NCBI RefSeq assembly: GCF_016427555.1
Contig: NZ_JAELVS010000001.1
Span: 1,178,001-1,242,000 of the forward strand
Source of the DNA: Marinobacter litoralis
GTDB lineage: Bacteria; Pseudomonadota; Gammaproteobacteria; Pseudomonadales; Oleiphilaceae
Direction: 5' to 3'
DNA: 64,000 nt
Below the pieces are notes generated by a model that was not told where the DNA came from, made no database searches, and saw nothing but the letters and a program-made list of their open reading frames with translations. This document shows positions 6,923 to 16,244 of this stretch, one piece after another. The first letter of the stretch is position 1. Each line of letters begins with the position of its first letter. Made by a program: the position numbers and the translations under genes.

Positions 6923-8770
6923 TTGATTCGTCTGTTGCTGGTTCTCATGCTGGCTTTGAACTCGCTGCAGGCAATGGCCGCGGGGGCTCCCGATGGCTTG
7001 TCCGTTAAACTGGACCGGGCCAGTCACGAGATCGATATTTCCCGGCATCTTGCTTTTTATGAAGACCCTACCTCAAATCTGAACATCTATCAGATCAAGC
7101 GGCGCTGGCCAGAAATAGGTTCAACAGCCATTCCGCCAAAAGCCTACAACTTCGGTTTTACCGACTCAACGTATTGGTTTCACACCCGTGTTGAAAATGT
7201 TTCCAGTCCGAATGACCGGTGGGTGATCGAGGGGTTGTACCCGATAATTGATGAAATGGAACTGTTTGTTGTCCGTGCCACGGGGCCGATAGAGCGGCAG
7301 ATCGCCGGCGATTCTGTACCCTTTCATCGGCGCGCCAAAGATCATCATAATATCAACTTCGACCTGACGCTGCGCCAGGGTGAAAGCGTCGATTTGTATT
7401 TCCGGGTGAAGACCAGCGGCGCGATACAAATGCGTACGAAACTGTGGAGTCTGGACAGTTTCAGCCATGCCGACCATCAGGAGCGATTTGTTCTTGGCTT
7501 GTTCTACGGCTTGCTGGTGGCCATGCTGATCTTCAGTTTCCTCATTTTTCTGTCAATTCGTGACACCAATTACCTCTGGTATTCGGGCTACATTCTAAAT
7601 TACGGCATTCTTCAATCCAGTTTGAACGGACTGTCTTTTGAGCATCTGTGGCCAGATTCGCCATGGTGGAATAATCGCGCGGTCGCCGTGCTGATTGCCT
7701 CGGGTATGTTCTTTGTGCTCGGATTCTCCCGATCCTTTTTGGCACTTAAGACCAACGCGCCGATATTGAATCGTACGTTTTTGGCCATGATGGGGGTTTT
7801 TGCTCTGGCAGCTGTTGCGCCGATGGTTTCCCCGAGTTACGCGCCCGTTATTCGCTTCAATAGTTTTTTTGCGGTGTTGGCGGCGACCCTTGTTATGTTC
7901 GCCGGAGGTGTGTGTTTGTACCGAAACTTCCGGCCTGCACGCTTTTTCATGTTGGCATGGACGGCATTGCTGTCGGGAATGTTGCTGTATCTGTTTAAAA
8001 CCTTTGGTGTGTTGCCCGCCAATGTCGTGACCGAATATGCCATTCAGATTGGGTCAGCGTTTGAGGTTATCTTGTTGTCCATTGCGCTGGCGGACCGCTT
8101 ACGGCACATGACACAGGAAACGCAGCGGATCCAGAGTGAAATGAATACGGCCCTTGAGTCTCGTGTTGCGGAGCGAACGGCGGAACTGGAATCGGCAAAC
8201 CGACAGCTGGAGATGCTGAGTTCCACCGATGGGCTGACGGGCGTATTCAATCGGCGTTACTTCGACAAGCATCTGCGAAAAGAATTGGTTCGGTGCCGGC
8301 GCAGAGGATCGCTGGCGCTTATCCTTCTGGATGTAGATCATTTCAAAGCCTTCAACGACAACCTGGGGCATCAGGCAGGTGACAGTTGCCTGCGTAAATT
8401 GGCGGACAAACTGACTAATCTGGTTCGGCGAGAAACCGACATTGTCTGCCGATATGGCGGTGAAGAGTTCGCAATTGTCTTGCCTTATACCGATGCGGCC
8501 GGGGCAATACAGGTAGCCAATCAGATTCGTGAAGGTGTTGAATCGGACCTTTGGTTTGAATGGGAAGGTGAGCCCCGGTCGGTAACTGTCAGTATTGGCG
8601 TGGCCGTCGTCGGCTCGGGCCTTGCTGTTGAGCCTGATGAAGTGGTGTCTGTTGCAGACGAAGCGCTTTATACCTCCAAGGCCGAAGGCCGAAACAGAGT
8701 GACCGCTCGGGATGTGAGCGGCCGCTCTGCTAGCCCTGCTGCCGTCAAGCCACCGCTGGCCGCTGAGTAA
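6923..8770 (+). CDS. 7TMR-DISM sensor diguanylate cyclase
   Basis: A 615-residue inner membrane protein. Order: signal peptide (1-20), a periplasmic 7TMR-DISM extracellular domain (about 40-175), seven transmembrane segments (about 185-385), a short coiled coil (about 395-430) and a C-terminal GGDEF domain with an intact GGEEF active site at 512-516, which makes cyclic di-GMP from two GTP. No RxxD inhibitory site was seen upstream of GGEEF. The start is TTG with GGGGG upstream. It lies 109 bases after nsrR on the same strand. Its last 26 bases overlap the end of the reverse-strand desaturase gene. The sensed signal is unknown. Confidence 0.88.
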   Translation: MIRLLLVLMLALNSLQAMAAGAPDGLSVKLDRASHEIDISRHLAFYEDPTSNLNIYQIKRRWPEIGSTAIPPKAYNFGFTDSTYWFHTRVENVSSPNDRWVIEGLYPIIDEMELFVVRATGPIERQIAGDSVPFHRRAKDHHNINFDLTLRQGESVDLYFRVKTSGAIQMRTKLWSLDSFSHADHQERFVLGLFYGLLVAMLIFSFLIFLSIRDTNYLWYSGYILNYGILQSSLNGLSFEHLWPDSPWWNNRAVAVLIASGMFFVLGFSRSFLALKTNAPILNRTFLAMMGVFALAAVAPMVSPSYAPVIRFNSFFAVLAATLVMFAGGVCLYRNFRPARFFMLAWTALLSGMLLYLFKTFGVLPANVVTEYAIQIGSAFEVILLSIALADRLRHMTQETQRIQSEMNTALESRVAERTAELESANRQLEMLSSTDGLTGVFNRRYFDKHLRKELVRCRRRGSLALILLDVDHFKAFNDNLGHQAGDSCLRKLADKLTNLVRRETDIVCRYGGEEFAIVLPYTDAAGAIQVANQIREGVESDLWFEWEGEPRSVTVSIGVAVVGSGLAVEPDEVVSVADEALYTSKAEGRNRVTARDVSGRSASPAAVKPPLAAE

Positions 8771-9818
8771 AGCGTTCGGGTAGCGAGTAACGAAGGATGC
8801 GCTTCAGTACAGTGCTGTACTGTTTCCTGAAACTTCCGGTGTTGTAGTGAATGCCGTGTTTACGGCAGACCGCTTGAACCTTCTCGGATATCTCCGGGTA
8901 GCGGTGAGCAGGAAGGTCCGGAAAGACGTGGTGTTCGATCTGGAAGCTCAGATGGCCACTCATAATGTGCAGCCACTTACCCCCGGTAAAGTTGGATGAT
9001 CCGGTTAGCTGACGAAGATACCAATGGCCTTTGCTTTCCCCTTCGGCCTGTTCTTCGGTGAAGGTTTCTGCATCCTGAGTAAAGTGGCCGCAGAAGATCA
9101 CGGTGGATGACCACAGATTCCGGATCAGGTTTGCTCCGGCATTGCCGGCGAGCACAATCGGCGCTACGGGCAGGGTGAGGGCCGGAAAGAACACATAATC
9201 TTTAAACGCCTGGCGTCCCGCTTTCTTGGCGGCGACTTTCAGAAAGGGGCGTTTCTCTTTTAAATGACTTTTCCCATTGCTCAACTTTTCTGCCTCTAGT
9301 TCGTGCAGAGCAACACCCCACTGGAACAGAATGCTCAGGACCGCATAATTCAGAATCTGGAAGGTATGGCGAGGTCTCCAGGCTTCGTCATCGCTCAAGC
9401 GCAAAACCGCGTAACCGTAATCCCGGTCTTTGCCAATCACGTTGGTGTAAGTGTGATGCTCAAAGTTGTGGGTACGGCGCCAGGATTCGCTGGAGCAAGC
9501 GGTGTCCCACTCGTAGGTCTGGGAGTTCAGGCTCGGATCATTCATCCAGTCGTATTGACCGTGCATCACGTTGTGGCCGATTTCCATATTCTCGAGGATC
9601 TTGGCTAGCCCTAATGACGCAGTAGCGGCAAGAAACACCGGAGGAATGAATCCGAATGGCATCATGACCCGGCCCGCTACTTCCAGCTTTCGATGCAGGC
9701 GAACCATGCTGCGGATATGATTGGCGTCTCGCTCACCCAGATCGGCCAACACTTCATCGCGGATCGCGTCCAGGTCTTTTTGCAGCTCATCCAGCTGTTG
9801 ATCATTTAGTGTATTCAT
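8745..9818 (-). CDS. desB: membrane fatty acid desaturase (DesB-like)
   Basis: A 357-residue di-iron membrane desaturase with the three histidine boxes HNVMH (82-86), HNFEHH (117-122) and QIEHH (293-297), and hydrophobic spans between them. It probably introduces a delta-9 double bond in saturated acyl chains, using electrons from the reductase encoded just upstream. The ATG at 9818 has AAGGAG 8 bases before it; a further 31 in-frame codons upstream are rejected. The locus (desaturase, ferredoxin reductase, divergent TetR regulator) matches the Pseudomonas aeruginosa desCB-desT arrangement. Its 3' end overlaps the diguanylate cyclase gene by 26 bases, tail to tail. Confidence 0.9.
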   Translation of the reverse strand: MNTLNDQQLDELQKDLDAIRDEVLADLGERDANHIRSMVRLHRKLEVAGRVMMPFGFIPPVFLAATASLGLAKILENMEIGHNVMHGQYDWMNDPSLNSQTYEWDTACSSESWRRTHNFEHHTYTNVIGKDRDYGYAVLRLSDDEAWRPRHTFQILNYAVLSILFQWGVALHELEAEKLSNGKSHLKEKRPFLKVAAKKAGRQAFKDYVFFPALTLPVAPIVLAGNAGANLIRNLWSSTVIFCGHFTQDAETFTEEQAEGESKGHWYLRQLTGSSNFTGGKWLHIMSGHLSFQIEHHVFPDLPAHRYPEISEKVQAVCRKHGIHYNTGSFRKQYSTVLKRILRYSLPERFTQRPAVA

Positions 9819-9868
9819 ATGTGTACTCCTTGCAGCCCTTCTGGCCGCAGTGCGAAAACAGAAAAAGG

Positions 9869-10975
9869 TTATACCTCCAGAGCCACCGGGCCCTGGGGGA
9901 TAGAAATGCATAACTGCACACTTTCAGAGCCTGCACCTGAGACCTGGCCGGTAAGCCGGTTTACCACCGTGCCGCTGGTTTTCGTGCAGGTACATTGATG
10001 GCAGATGCCCATGCGGCAACCATGTTGAGGCGTCAGGCCTGCGGCTTCTGCAATCTCCAACAGGTTGGCGTCGCCTTTGGAGTCAACGGTCAGATTACTG
10101 GTACTGAACGTGACCTCGCCGCCCATACCGGATGACGACAGCTGAGCCGTTGCCGGTGGTGCGAAGAAGGTGCTGTGCAGCTGCTCGTCGTTAAGGCCTC
10201 GCTGGCGAAGCTTCTCCGTGGCCAAATCCATCAAACCTTTCGGCCCGCACAGAAACGTCTCTCGTGCCGCCAGATCGGGGATCGAGTCCAGGTCTTGGTC
10301 ATTCAGGTAGCGGGGTGCGGCGCCCTCGTGGGTGGTTATGATGTTTAGTGAGAAAGCCGGGTAGCGACGGCGCAGAGCATCCAGCTGTTGCTTTCCGATC
10401 ACGTCGTTTTGAGTGCGCACGTAATAAAGCAAAGTGATGGGCTGCGGATAATTTTCCAATGCCATGGTTTCGAGCTGACTCAGGATCGGCGTAATACCGC
10501 TGCCGCCGGCAATGAACAGCACTGGTTTCGCGACCTCTGGGATCGAGAAGTCGCCAAAGGCTTCTGTCAGCCCGATAACATCGCCGGTTTTCAATTCATC
10601 GTGTAGCCAGTTGGTCACCAGGCCACCGGGCAGACGTTTGATGGTGAGCCTGATTAATCCCTCCCGATTCCAGAGCGCGGGTGGGCTTGAAAGGCTGAAA
10701 GTCCGGGTACGGCGAACGCCATCGATGTCGATTCGCACGTTCAGATGTTGGCCGGCTTTAAAGCCGCCCCAACGCTGGGCGGGTTTCAGCTCAAAGGTTT
10801 TGGTGTCGGCAGTTTCGGCCGTGATCCGTTCGACTCGCGCGGGTGTGTACTGTTGTACCCACATTGGGTTAAGAGTCTTGGTTAACGGATCGAAAAACGC
10901 CGCAGGGTCGTCTCGGTTGAGCAATTGTCGGCCTAGCCAGTGTGCTGCTTTAGACGAAGTGAGTTTTGCCAGCAT
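9869..10975 (-). CDS. desC: ferredoxin-type NAD(P)H reductase for the desaturase (DesC-like)
   Basis: A 368-residue electron-transfer protein: a flavin-binding ferredoxin-reductase barrel (about 38-140, with TRTFSLSSPP), a nucleotide-binding domain (LFIAGGSGITPILS), and a C-terminal plant-type 2Fe-2S domain with the ligand set CRMGICHQC and a later VQLC. It would pass electrons from NAD(P)H to the desaturase encoded 50 bases downstream. The ATG at 10975 has GGAG 8 bases before it; the long upstream extension runs through the operator region and is not coding. It is probably controlled by the divergent TetR regulator through the GTGTAC palindromes. Confidence 0.9.
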   Translation of the reverse strand: MLAKLTSSKAAHWLGRQLLNRDDPAAFFDPLTKTLNPMWVQQYTPARVERITAETADTKTFELKPAQRWGGFKAGQHLNVRIDIDGVRRTRTFSLSSPPALWNREGLIRLTIKRLPGGLVTNWLHDELKTGDVIGLTEAFGDFSIPEVAKPVLFIAGGSGITPILSQLETMALENYPQPITLLYYVRTQNDVIGKQQLDALRRRYPAFSLNIITTHEGAAPRYLNDQDLDSIPDLAARETFLCGPKGLMDLATEKLRQRGLNDEQLHSTFFAPPATAQLSSSGMGGEVTFSTSNLTVDSKGDANLLEIAEAAGLTPQHGCRMGICHQCTCTKTSGTVVNRLTGQVSGAGSESVQLCISIPQGPVALEV

Positions 10976-11014
10976 CGTGTATCTCCAAGGATAGATAGCG
11001 GTCAGCGCAACTGC

Positions 11015-11054
11015 ATGTGTACAGTTGTTCACATAATGTGTACGACTGTACACA
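11015..11054. promoter_or_regulatory. tandem palindromic operators for the TetR regulator, desC side
   Basis: Two palindromes lie 3 bases apart: ATGTGTACAGTTGTTCACAT (11015-11034; 16 of 20 bases symmetric) and TGTGTACGACTGTACACA (11037-11054; perfect 7-4-7). They start 40 bases upstream of desC in the divergent interval, as expected for sites of the neighbouring TetR repressor. A third, shorter copy is at 11134-11141. Confidence 0.7.
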
Positions 11055-11133
11055 CGGGTTGTGTTCTGAGCAATGGCCCTGGTGCAAAGCTGGCTCGTAA
11101 TGACAAGTGAGAACGGTTTTTTGTCGGTCGAAT

Positions 11134-11141
11134 GTGTACAC
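11134..11141. promoter_or_regulatory. third GTGTACAC palindrome, regulator side
   Basis: GTGTACAC repeats the core of the two upstream palindromes and lies 33 bases before the TetR regulator start, which suggests autoregulation. Confidence 0.5.
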
Positions 11142-11174
11142 TTGTGACTTTGATGTTGTTGTACGGATAGAGCC

Positions 11175-11798
11175 ATGGCAGATGTACAAAGGCGACGACC
11201 GGGTGAAACCCGGGAAAAGCTGATGACGGCGGCATTAACGCTGGTGGGTAAAGGGCGGCATTTCGCCAGCATAGGAATTAGGGAAGTGACCCGGCAGGCC
11301 GGTGTCGTGCCCACGTCGTTCTATCGGCACTTTCGCAGTGTCGATGACCTGGGGCTTCAGCTGGTCGATGAACTGGGGTTGGTGCTACGCCGGATGATGC
11401 GTGAAGCCCGCGCGAACGTGTTGCAAGCTGACAAACTCATCGAAGAGTCAGTCGCGATCTTCGTGGCCCATGCGTTGGCCAATCGCAATTTCTTTATGTT
11501 TATGGCGCAAGGGCTGGCGGGAGAAAGCCGGGCGGTTCAGGAAGGTATTCGCAGTGAAATGCGGTACTTTGCCAACGAGCTGGCCAATGACTTGCGTCGG
11601 CTCAGACTGCTTGAGCATTTGAGCGATTCGGATCTGGATATGACGTGTGATCTGGTGGTCCGGACGGTCGCCTTCAGTTTGACGGATATTCTCAGTATCT
11701 CACCGGAAGACGACTACCAGATCGGGCAGGTGCGCAAGCGCACCACCCGTTTTTTGCAGCTAGTCCTGATCGGGGCTGGCCACTGGAAAAGCGCTTAG
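11175..11798 (+). CDS. desT: TetR-family regulator of unsaturated fatty acid synthesis (DesT/FabR-like)
   Basis: A 207-residue TetR repressor with an N-terminal helix-turn-helix (about 14-60; IGIREVTRQAGVVPTSFYRHF) and an all-helical ligand-binding domain. The helix-turn-helix sequence with VVPTSFYRHFRS is that of the DesT/FabR group, which senses the acyl-CoA pool and controls desaturase genes. It is transcribed away from desC-desB across a 199-base interval holding three related palindromes, the same layout as P. aeruginosa desT-desCB. Its last 4 bases overlap the end of the wax ester synthase gene. Confidence 0.85.
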   Translation: MADVQRRRPGETREKLMTAALTLVGKGRHFASIGIREVTRQAGVVPTSFYRHFRSVDDLGLQLVDELGLVLRRMMREARANVLQADKLIEESVAIFVAHALANRNFFMFMAQGLAGESRAVQEGIRSEMRYFANELANDLRRLRLLEHLSDSDLDMTCDLVVRTVAFSLTDILSISPEDDYQIGQVRKRTTRFLQLVLIGAGHWKSA

Positions 11799-13234
11799 GC
11801 CTCAATGCTCTTTTTGCGCCCCGCAGTTTTTCGTGGTTTCGGAGGCAGAATCAGCGCCTCGAGTTCATCCAGAGCTTCACCCGTGTAAACGGCGATTTTC
11901 TGCATGCTCGGAAGTGTGTCCCGGCAACCGGTGTAGCCAAAATTCAGCGTGCCCGCGTAGCTCAGACAGGTAATGTTCAGGGCGCCGCCATGCGCGATCA
12001 GCGAGACCGGATAGGTTGCTTCCAGTTTTGCTCCTTCAAAGTACAAGGTTTCTTCTGGCCCTGGCACGTTGGATATGGTCACGTTGAACACCGGCCGCAT
12101 GCGCCCACCCAATCCTGACATCAGTTGCAGAATGTAAGGCGACATGAGCAGCATGGTGTACTGCGTCAAGGCTTTCTTGGGCAGCTTCTGTAAGTGTTCC
12201 TTCGCGCGGCGGCTGGATTCTTTGATGTGCTGCAGGCGGTTCAGCGGGTCGGCCTCGTTGGTTGCCAGCGAGGCAATCATAAAGCTGATTTGCGTGCCGG
12301 TGCCTTGATCGTCCGCCGGGCGGATGTTCACCGGAATACCCGCAGTCAACGGCGTATCAGGCAGGCTGTTCTGCTCAAGCAGGAAGCGGCGCAAAGCGGT
12401 TCCACACAGGTACAAAACAATATCGTTCAGCGAGCCGCCGGAAGCGTGCGCCAATGCTTTTATGCGGTCTACCGGGTAATGCTGGGTGGCGAGCCTGCGC
12501 TGGCCTTTTACCCGGTGGTTCAGAATGGATACCGGCCCGGTAAACGGAGCGGTCAGACCATCCTCCGGGTGCAGAGCCGATTGAGCCAGACGGTTGCCGG
12601 CCTGCCATAACCGTGGCGCCATATCGACCTGCAGCTTCAAAGCGTCCATAGCCTGTGCAAAAGCTCCGGGTACGCTGGCTTCTCTGTCGCCTTTATGAGC
12701 CCTGCGTTTTTTCGGTTGCACGGCCCAGGGTGGTGGCATATTACGGCGGTCCGGATCGGTGGTCAGCACCCGCTGCATCAAACGTACGCCGCTGATGCCA
12801 TCAATCATCGAATGATGCATTTTTGTGTACAGTGCAAACCGGTTGTTTTCTAACCCTTCAATAACGTGGCATTCCCACAGTGGGCGGGAAAAATCCAGTG
12901 GGTTGGAATGCAGGCGAGATACCAGAATGCCGAGTTCCCGCTCACCACCAGGGCGGGGGAGTGCAGAATGCCTGACGTGATAATCGAGATCGATGTCTTT
13001 GTCTTTTTTCCAGGCTGGTGCAATCACTCTCCCGAGAAAGCCTGACCAAGCCAGTTTGTCTCCCCATGGCGCTGCCACATCGTGAGATTCCTTCATGCGG
13101 AGAACCATGTCCCGCAAATAGGTTTCAGGGGCCCCTTCCGGTAATGAGAATATTTGCAGATTTCCCACGTGCATGGGCGTATCTTCGGATTCTACCGCCA
13201 GCCATGAGGCGTCCAAGGTGTTGAGGCGTGCCAT
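11795..13234 (-). CDS. wax ester synthase / acyl-CoA:diacylglycerol acyltransferase
   Basis: A 479-residue bifunctional acyltransferase of the WS/DGAT family, which esterifies fatty alcohols or diacylglycerol with acyl-CoA to make wax esters or triacylglycerol as storage lipid. Seen: the catalytic HHxxxDG motif as HHSMIDG (140-146), the N-terminal LDASWLAVESEDTPMHVG block, and the C-terminal NVTISNVPGPEETLYFEGAKL region. Length is usual for the family. Its position next to the desaturase locus suggests a lipid-metabolism neighbourhood, though it has its own transcription unit. Organisms of this type often have several paralogues, so a numbered gene symbol is not given. Confidence 0.93.
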   Translation of the reverse strand: MARLNTLDASWLAVESEDTPMHVGNLQIFSLPEGAPETYLRDMVLRMKESHDVAAPWGDKLAWSGFLGRVIAPAWKKDKDIDLDYHVRHSALPRPGGERELGILVSRLHSNPLDFSRPLWECHVIEGLENNRFALYTKMHHSMIDGISGVRLMQRVLTTDPDRRNMPPPWAVQPKKRRAHKGDREASVPGAFAQAMDALKLQVDMAPRLWQAGNRLAQSALHPEDGLTAPFTGPVSILNHRVKGQRRLATQHYPVDRIKALAHASGGSLNDIVLYLCGTALRRFLLEQNSLPDTPLTAGIPVNIRPADDQGTGTQISFMIASLATNEADPLNRLQHIKESSRRAKEHLQKLPKKALTQYTMLLMSPYILQLMSGLGGRMRPVFNVTISNVPGPEETLYFEGAKLEATYPVSLIAHGGALNITCLSYAGTLNFGYTGCRDTLPSMQKIAVYTGEALDELEALILPPKPRKTAGRKKSIEA

Positions 13235-13375
13235 TCCTTTGTTGTCTCCGTCGAAGTTAGAATTTTAATTATGTAAACGAGTATACCGGTTAGTAGACGA
13301 CACAACGATGAAAAGCGTTCCGTTGATGCCGCTCTTTTTTAGTGTTTCCGGCTATAAGCTAAGGGTGGATTCCAG

Positions 13376-14932
13376 TCAGTCGTCATCGGCAGACTGAGGC
13401 GGGCATCGGTGAGTGTTTTGTACTTTGCCGTCATCCACCGTTTCGAGGTACACGTCGAAACCCCATAGCCGGTGAACGTGTCGAAGCACTTCATCGGTCT
13501 CCTTACCCAAAGGGATGTGGTCAACCGGAATGTGGCGCAGCGTTAGCGAGCGGTCGCCCCGAACGTCCACATTCCAAACCTGAATGTTGGGCTCCCGATA
13601 GCTCAGATTGTATTGTGCGGCCAGTTTTTCGCGCAGTGCCCTGTAGCCGGTTTCGTCGTGAATCGCAGTGACCGTGTAATGGTTTTCGTTGTCGTCGTCC
13701 TCGATGGCAAATAACTTGAGATCCCGCATTACCTTAGGCGAAAGGTATTGCAGAATGAAACTTTCGTCTTTGAAATTTCGCATCGCGAAATGAAGGGCTT
13801 CCAGCCAGTCGGTGCCCGCAATATCAGGGAACCATTCTCGATCTTCGTCGGTGGGCGTTTCGCACATTCTGCGCAGGTCTGTGTAAATCGAGAACCCGAG
13901 GGTATAGGGGTTAATGCCAGAGTACCAAGGACTGTTGAACGGTGGCTGGTAGGTCACGGAAGTATGGCTTTGCAGGAATTCCAGCATGAAGCCGTCGGTC
14001 ACCAGCCCTTTTTCGAACAGCCGATGCAGCAGCGTGTAGTGCCAGAAGCTGGCCCAGCCTTCGTTCATGACCTGAGTCTGGCGTTGCGGGTAAAAGTATT
14101 GAGCCAGCTTGCGCACAATCCGAACCAGCTCCCGTTGCCAGGTTTCCAGCAAAGGCGCATTCTTTTCGATGAAGTACAACAGATTCTCCTGCGGCTCGGA
14201 GGGGAATCGGGGCTTGCGTTTGACCGGGTCGTCTTCTTCGGGTTTCGGGATCGTGCGCCAAAGGTCGTTTATCCGGCGCTGTTGGTATTCCTCTCTTTCG
14301 GTTTGCCGTTGAATTTCTTCCTCGGCGGAAATGGGGGACGGTCGCTTGTAGCGGTCTACGCCATAGTTCATCAAGGCGTGACAGGAATCCAGAATCTCTT
14401 CCACAGCATCAATGCCGTAGCGTTCTTCGCATTCAGACACATAGTTTCGGGCGAACACCAGGTAGTCGATGATGGCGTTGGCATCGGTCCAGGTCCGGAA
14501 CAGGTAATTGCCTTTGAAGAAGGAGTTGTGTCCATAACAGGCATGCGCAACAACCAGTGCCTGCATGGGCAAGGTGTTCTCTTCCATCAGGTAGGCGATG
14601 CAGGGGTTGGAATTGATCACGATCTCATAGGCCAACCCCATCTGGCCTCGTTGATACCCCTTGGATGTTTGCAGAAACTGTTTTCCAAAGGACCAATGGT
14701 TGTAGCCCACTGGCATGCCCACGGAGCTGTAGGCATCCATCATTTGCTCGGCGGTAATCACCTCAATTTGGTTGGGGTAGGTGTCCAGACCAAATTCGGC
14801 GGCGCATTCAGCGATAGCCTCATCGTATTTTCGAATCAGCTCAAAGGTCCATTCCGAACTGGTCGAAATGGGAGAGCCGGTTCCGGGCTTAGCACCTTCC
14901 GTATCATTGGGGAGGTCGATTGATTCGTTCAT
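13376..14932 (-). CDS. SpoVR family protein
   Basis: A 518-residue soluble protein of the SpoVR/YcgB family. Seen: the [20 protein letters not shown] start of the domain, [14 protein letters not shown], the His-rich [19 protein letters not shown] and the [13 protein letters not shown] motif. It is the last of three genes (prkA, yeaH, spoVR) and its ATG overlaps the yeaH stop by 4 bases. In enterobacteria these genes are induced in stationary phase or nitrogen starvation under RpoS; in Bacillus SpoVR acts in spore cortex formation. The molecular activity is unknown. Confidence 0.93.
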   Translation of the reverse strand: MNESIDLPNDTEGAKPGTGSPISTSSEWTFELIRKYDEAIAECAAEFGLDTYPNQIEVITAEQMMDAYSSVGMPVGYNHWSFGKQFLQTSKGYQRGQMGLAYEIVINSNPCIAYLMEENTLPMQALVVAHACYGHNSFFKGNYLFRTWTDANAIIDYLVFARNYVSECEERYGIDAVEEILDSCHALMNYGVDRYKRPSPISAEEEIQRQTEREEYQQRRINDLWRTIPKPEEDDPVKRKPRFPSEPQENLLYFIEKNAPLLETWQRELVRIVRKLAQYFYPQRQTQVMNEGWASFWHYTLLHRLFEKGLVTDGFMLEFLQSHTSVTYQPPFNSPWYSGINPYTLGFSIYTDLRRMCETPTDEDREWFPDIAGTDWLEALHFAMRNFKDESFILQYLSPKVMRDLKLFAIEDDDNENHYTVTAIHDETGYRALREKLAAQYNLSYREPNIQVWNVDVRGDRSLTLRHIPVDHIPLGKETDEVLRHVHRLWGFDVYLETVDDGKVQNTHRCPPQSADDD

Positions 14933-16224
14933 GCCGCTTTCCTCTCGAACAGCTTCCGGAAAACCGGGTATATGTCCGCTGGGTCAGCGATCTGTTGCAT
15001 GGCAAAGCTCTGCGGGTTCTCGGCCATGAGTTTCTCGTATTCATACCAGAGCGTTTGGTGGTCCAGCGGTGTGATTTCGATGTATGAGTAGTACTGAACT
15101 TGGGGCAAAATGCCTTCAGCCAAAAGCTTGCCGCACGTGGGCGAATCATCGTTCCAGTTGTCGCCATCCGAAGCCTGCGCCGCGTAGATGTTCCATTCCG
15201 CCGGTGAGTATCTATCGTCGATAATTTTGCGCATGAGTTTCAGTGCACTGGAAACAATGGTGCCGCCGGTCTCGCGCGAGTAGAAAAACTCTTCCTCGGT
15301 CACTTCTTTCGCGCTGGTGTGATGGCGAATAAACACCACATCAATCTTCTTGTAGTTCTTTTTCAGGAACATGTAGAGAAGAATAAAGAATCGCTTGGCG
15401 ATGTCTTTGTGCATCTGGGTCATCGAACCCGACACATCCATCAGGCAGAACATCACCGCGCTGGTGGCCGGCTTGGGCTGTTTGTCGTGCTGGCGGTAGC
15501 GCAGGTCGATTTCATCAATGAACGGAATGCGCTTCACGTTAGCTTTCAATTCGGCGATCTCTTCCATGAGCGCTTTGATCTGGTCTTCGTGACTGAACGC
15601 TGGGTCCAGATTGTCTGGTGCGCTCTCCAAGGCTTTCAGCTCGGCCTCAAGGTCCCGGATTTTTTTCTTACGGGCGCCGCTTAAACCGAGCCTTCGGGCG
15701 TGGGCGCCGCGGAGTGAACGAACAACGTCCAGCTTGGCCGGCACGCCCTGGCTGGTGAAGCCCGCCCGCACGTAGCTGAACGATTCTGTATCCTTGAGTT
15801 TCTTGCGGGCCAGATTGGGCAATTCCAGGTCGTCGAACAGAAATTCCAGAAATTCCTCCTGAGTGATCTGAAACACGAACTCATCCATGCCTTCGCCGTC
15901 AGGGCTGGCCTGCCCCGAACCCTGGCCTTGTCCACTCCCGCCATCGGGCTTGGCGATGGTGTCTCCGGCTACCCATTCCTGATTGCCCGGATGAACCGCA
16001 TCCCGGCGCCCCCCATGGCCATGACGAAAAATCGGCTCCTGAATATCTTTAGCCGGAATACTGACCTTCTCGCCTCGCTCCACGTCGGTAATAGAGCGAC
16101 GTTGCACGGCCTCTGAGACCGCTTTCTTGATGTGATGCCGGTAACGGCGCAGGAACCGTTCCCGGTTCACCGCGCTTTTGTTTTTACCGTTAAGTCGCCG
16201 ATCGACTATGTGGGTCATGCCCAT
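14929..16224 (-). CDS. yeaH: YeaH/YhbH family VWA protein
   Basis: A 431-residue cytoplasmic protein of the YeaH/YhbH (DUF444) family. The N-terminus has the usual [20 protein letters not shown] block, a Gly/Gln-rich linker sits near residues 95-110, and a VWA-like fold with the metal-site motif DVSGSM lies at about residue 265. ATG at 16224 has GGGAG 7 bases upstream. It lies 20 bases after prkA and overlaps spoVR, so the three form one operon. A role as partner or substrate of the PrkA kinase is inferred from constant co-occurrence. Confidence 0.93.
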   Translation of the reverse strand: MGMTHIVDRRLNGKNKSAVNRERFLRRYRHHIKKAVSEAVQRRSITDVERGEKVSIPAKDIQEPIFRHGHGGRRDAVHPGNQEWVAGDTIAKPDGGSGQGQGSGQASPDGEGMDEFVFQITQEEFLEFLFDDLELPNLARKKLKDTESFSYVRAGFTSQGVPAKLDVVRSLRGAHARRLGLSGARKKKIRDLEAELKALESAPDNLDPAFSHEDQIKALMEEIAELKANVKRIPFIDEIDLRYRQHDKQPKPATSAVMFCLMDVSGSMTQMHKDIAKRFFILLYMFLKKNYKKIDVVFIRHHTSAKEVTEEEFFYSRETGGTIVSSALKLMRKIIDDRYSPAEWNIYAAQASDGDNWNDDSPTCGKLLAEGILPQVQYYSYIEITPLDHQTLWYEYEKLMAENPQSFAMQQIADPADIYPVFRKLFERKAA

Positions 16225-16244
16225 ATTACTGCTCCCGCTGGTCG

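Noticed and set aside
10976..11314. Extended N-terminus of the desaturase reductase
   Set aside because: It crosses the operator region and the divergent regulator gene; the ATG at 10975 has a good ribosome binding site and the right family length.
13748..14923. 391-codon forward-strand open frame inside the SpoVR gene
   Set aside because: It is antisense to a gene with clear SpoVR motifs; the translation is His/Val-rich with no domain, as expected of a frame opposite a codon-biased gene.
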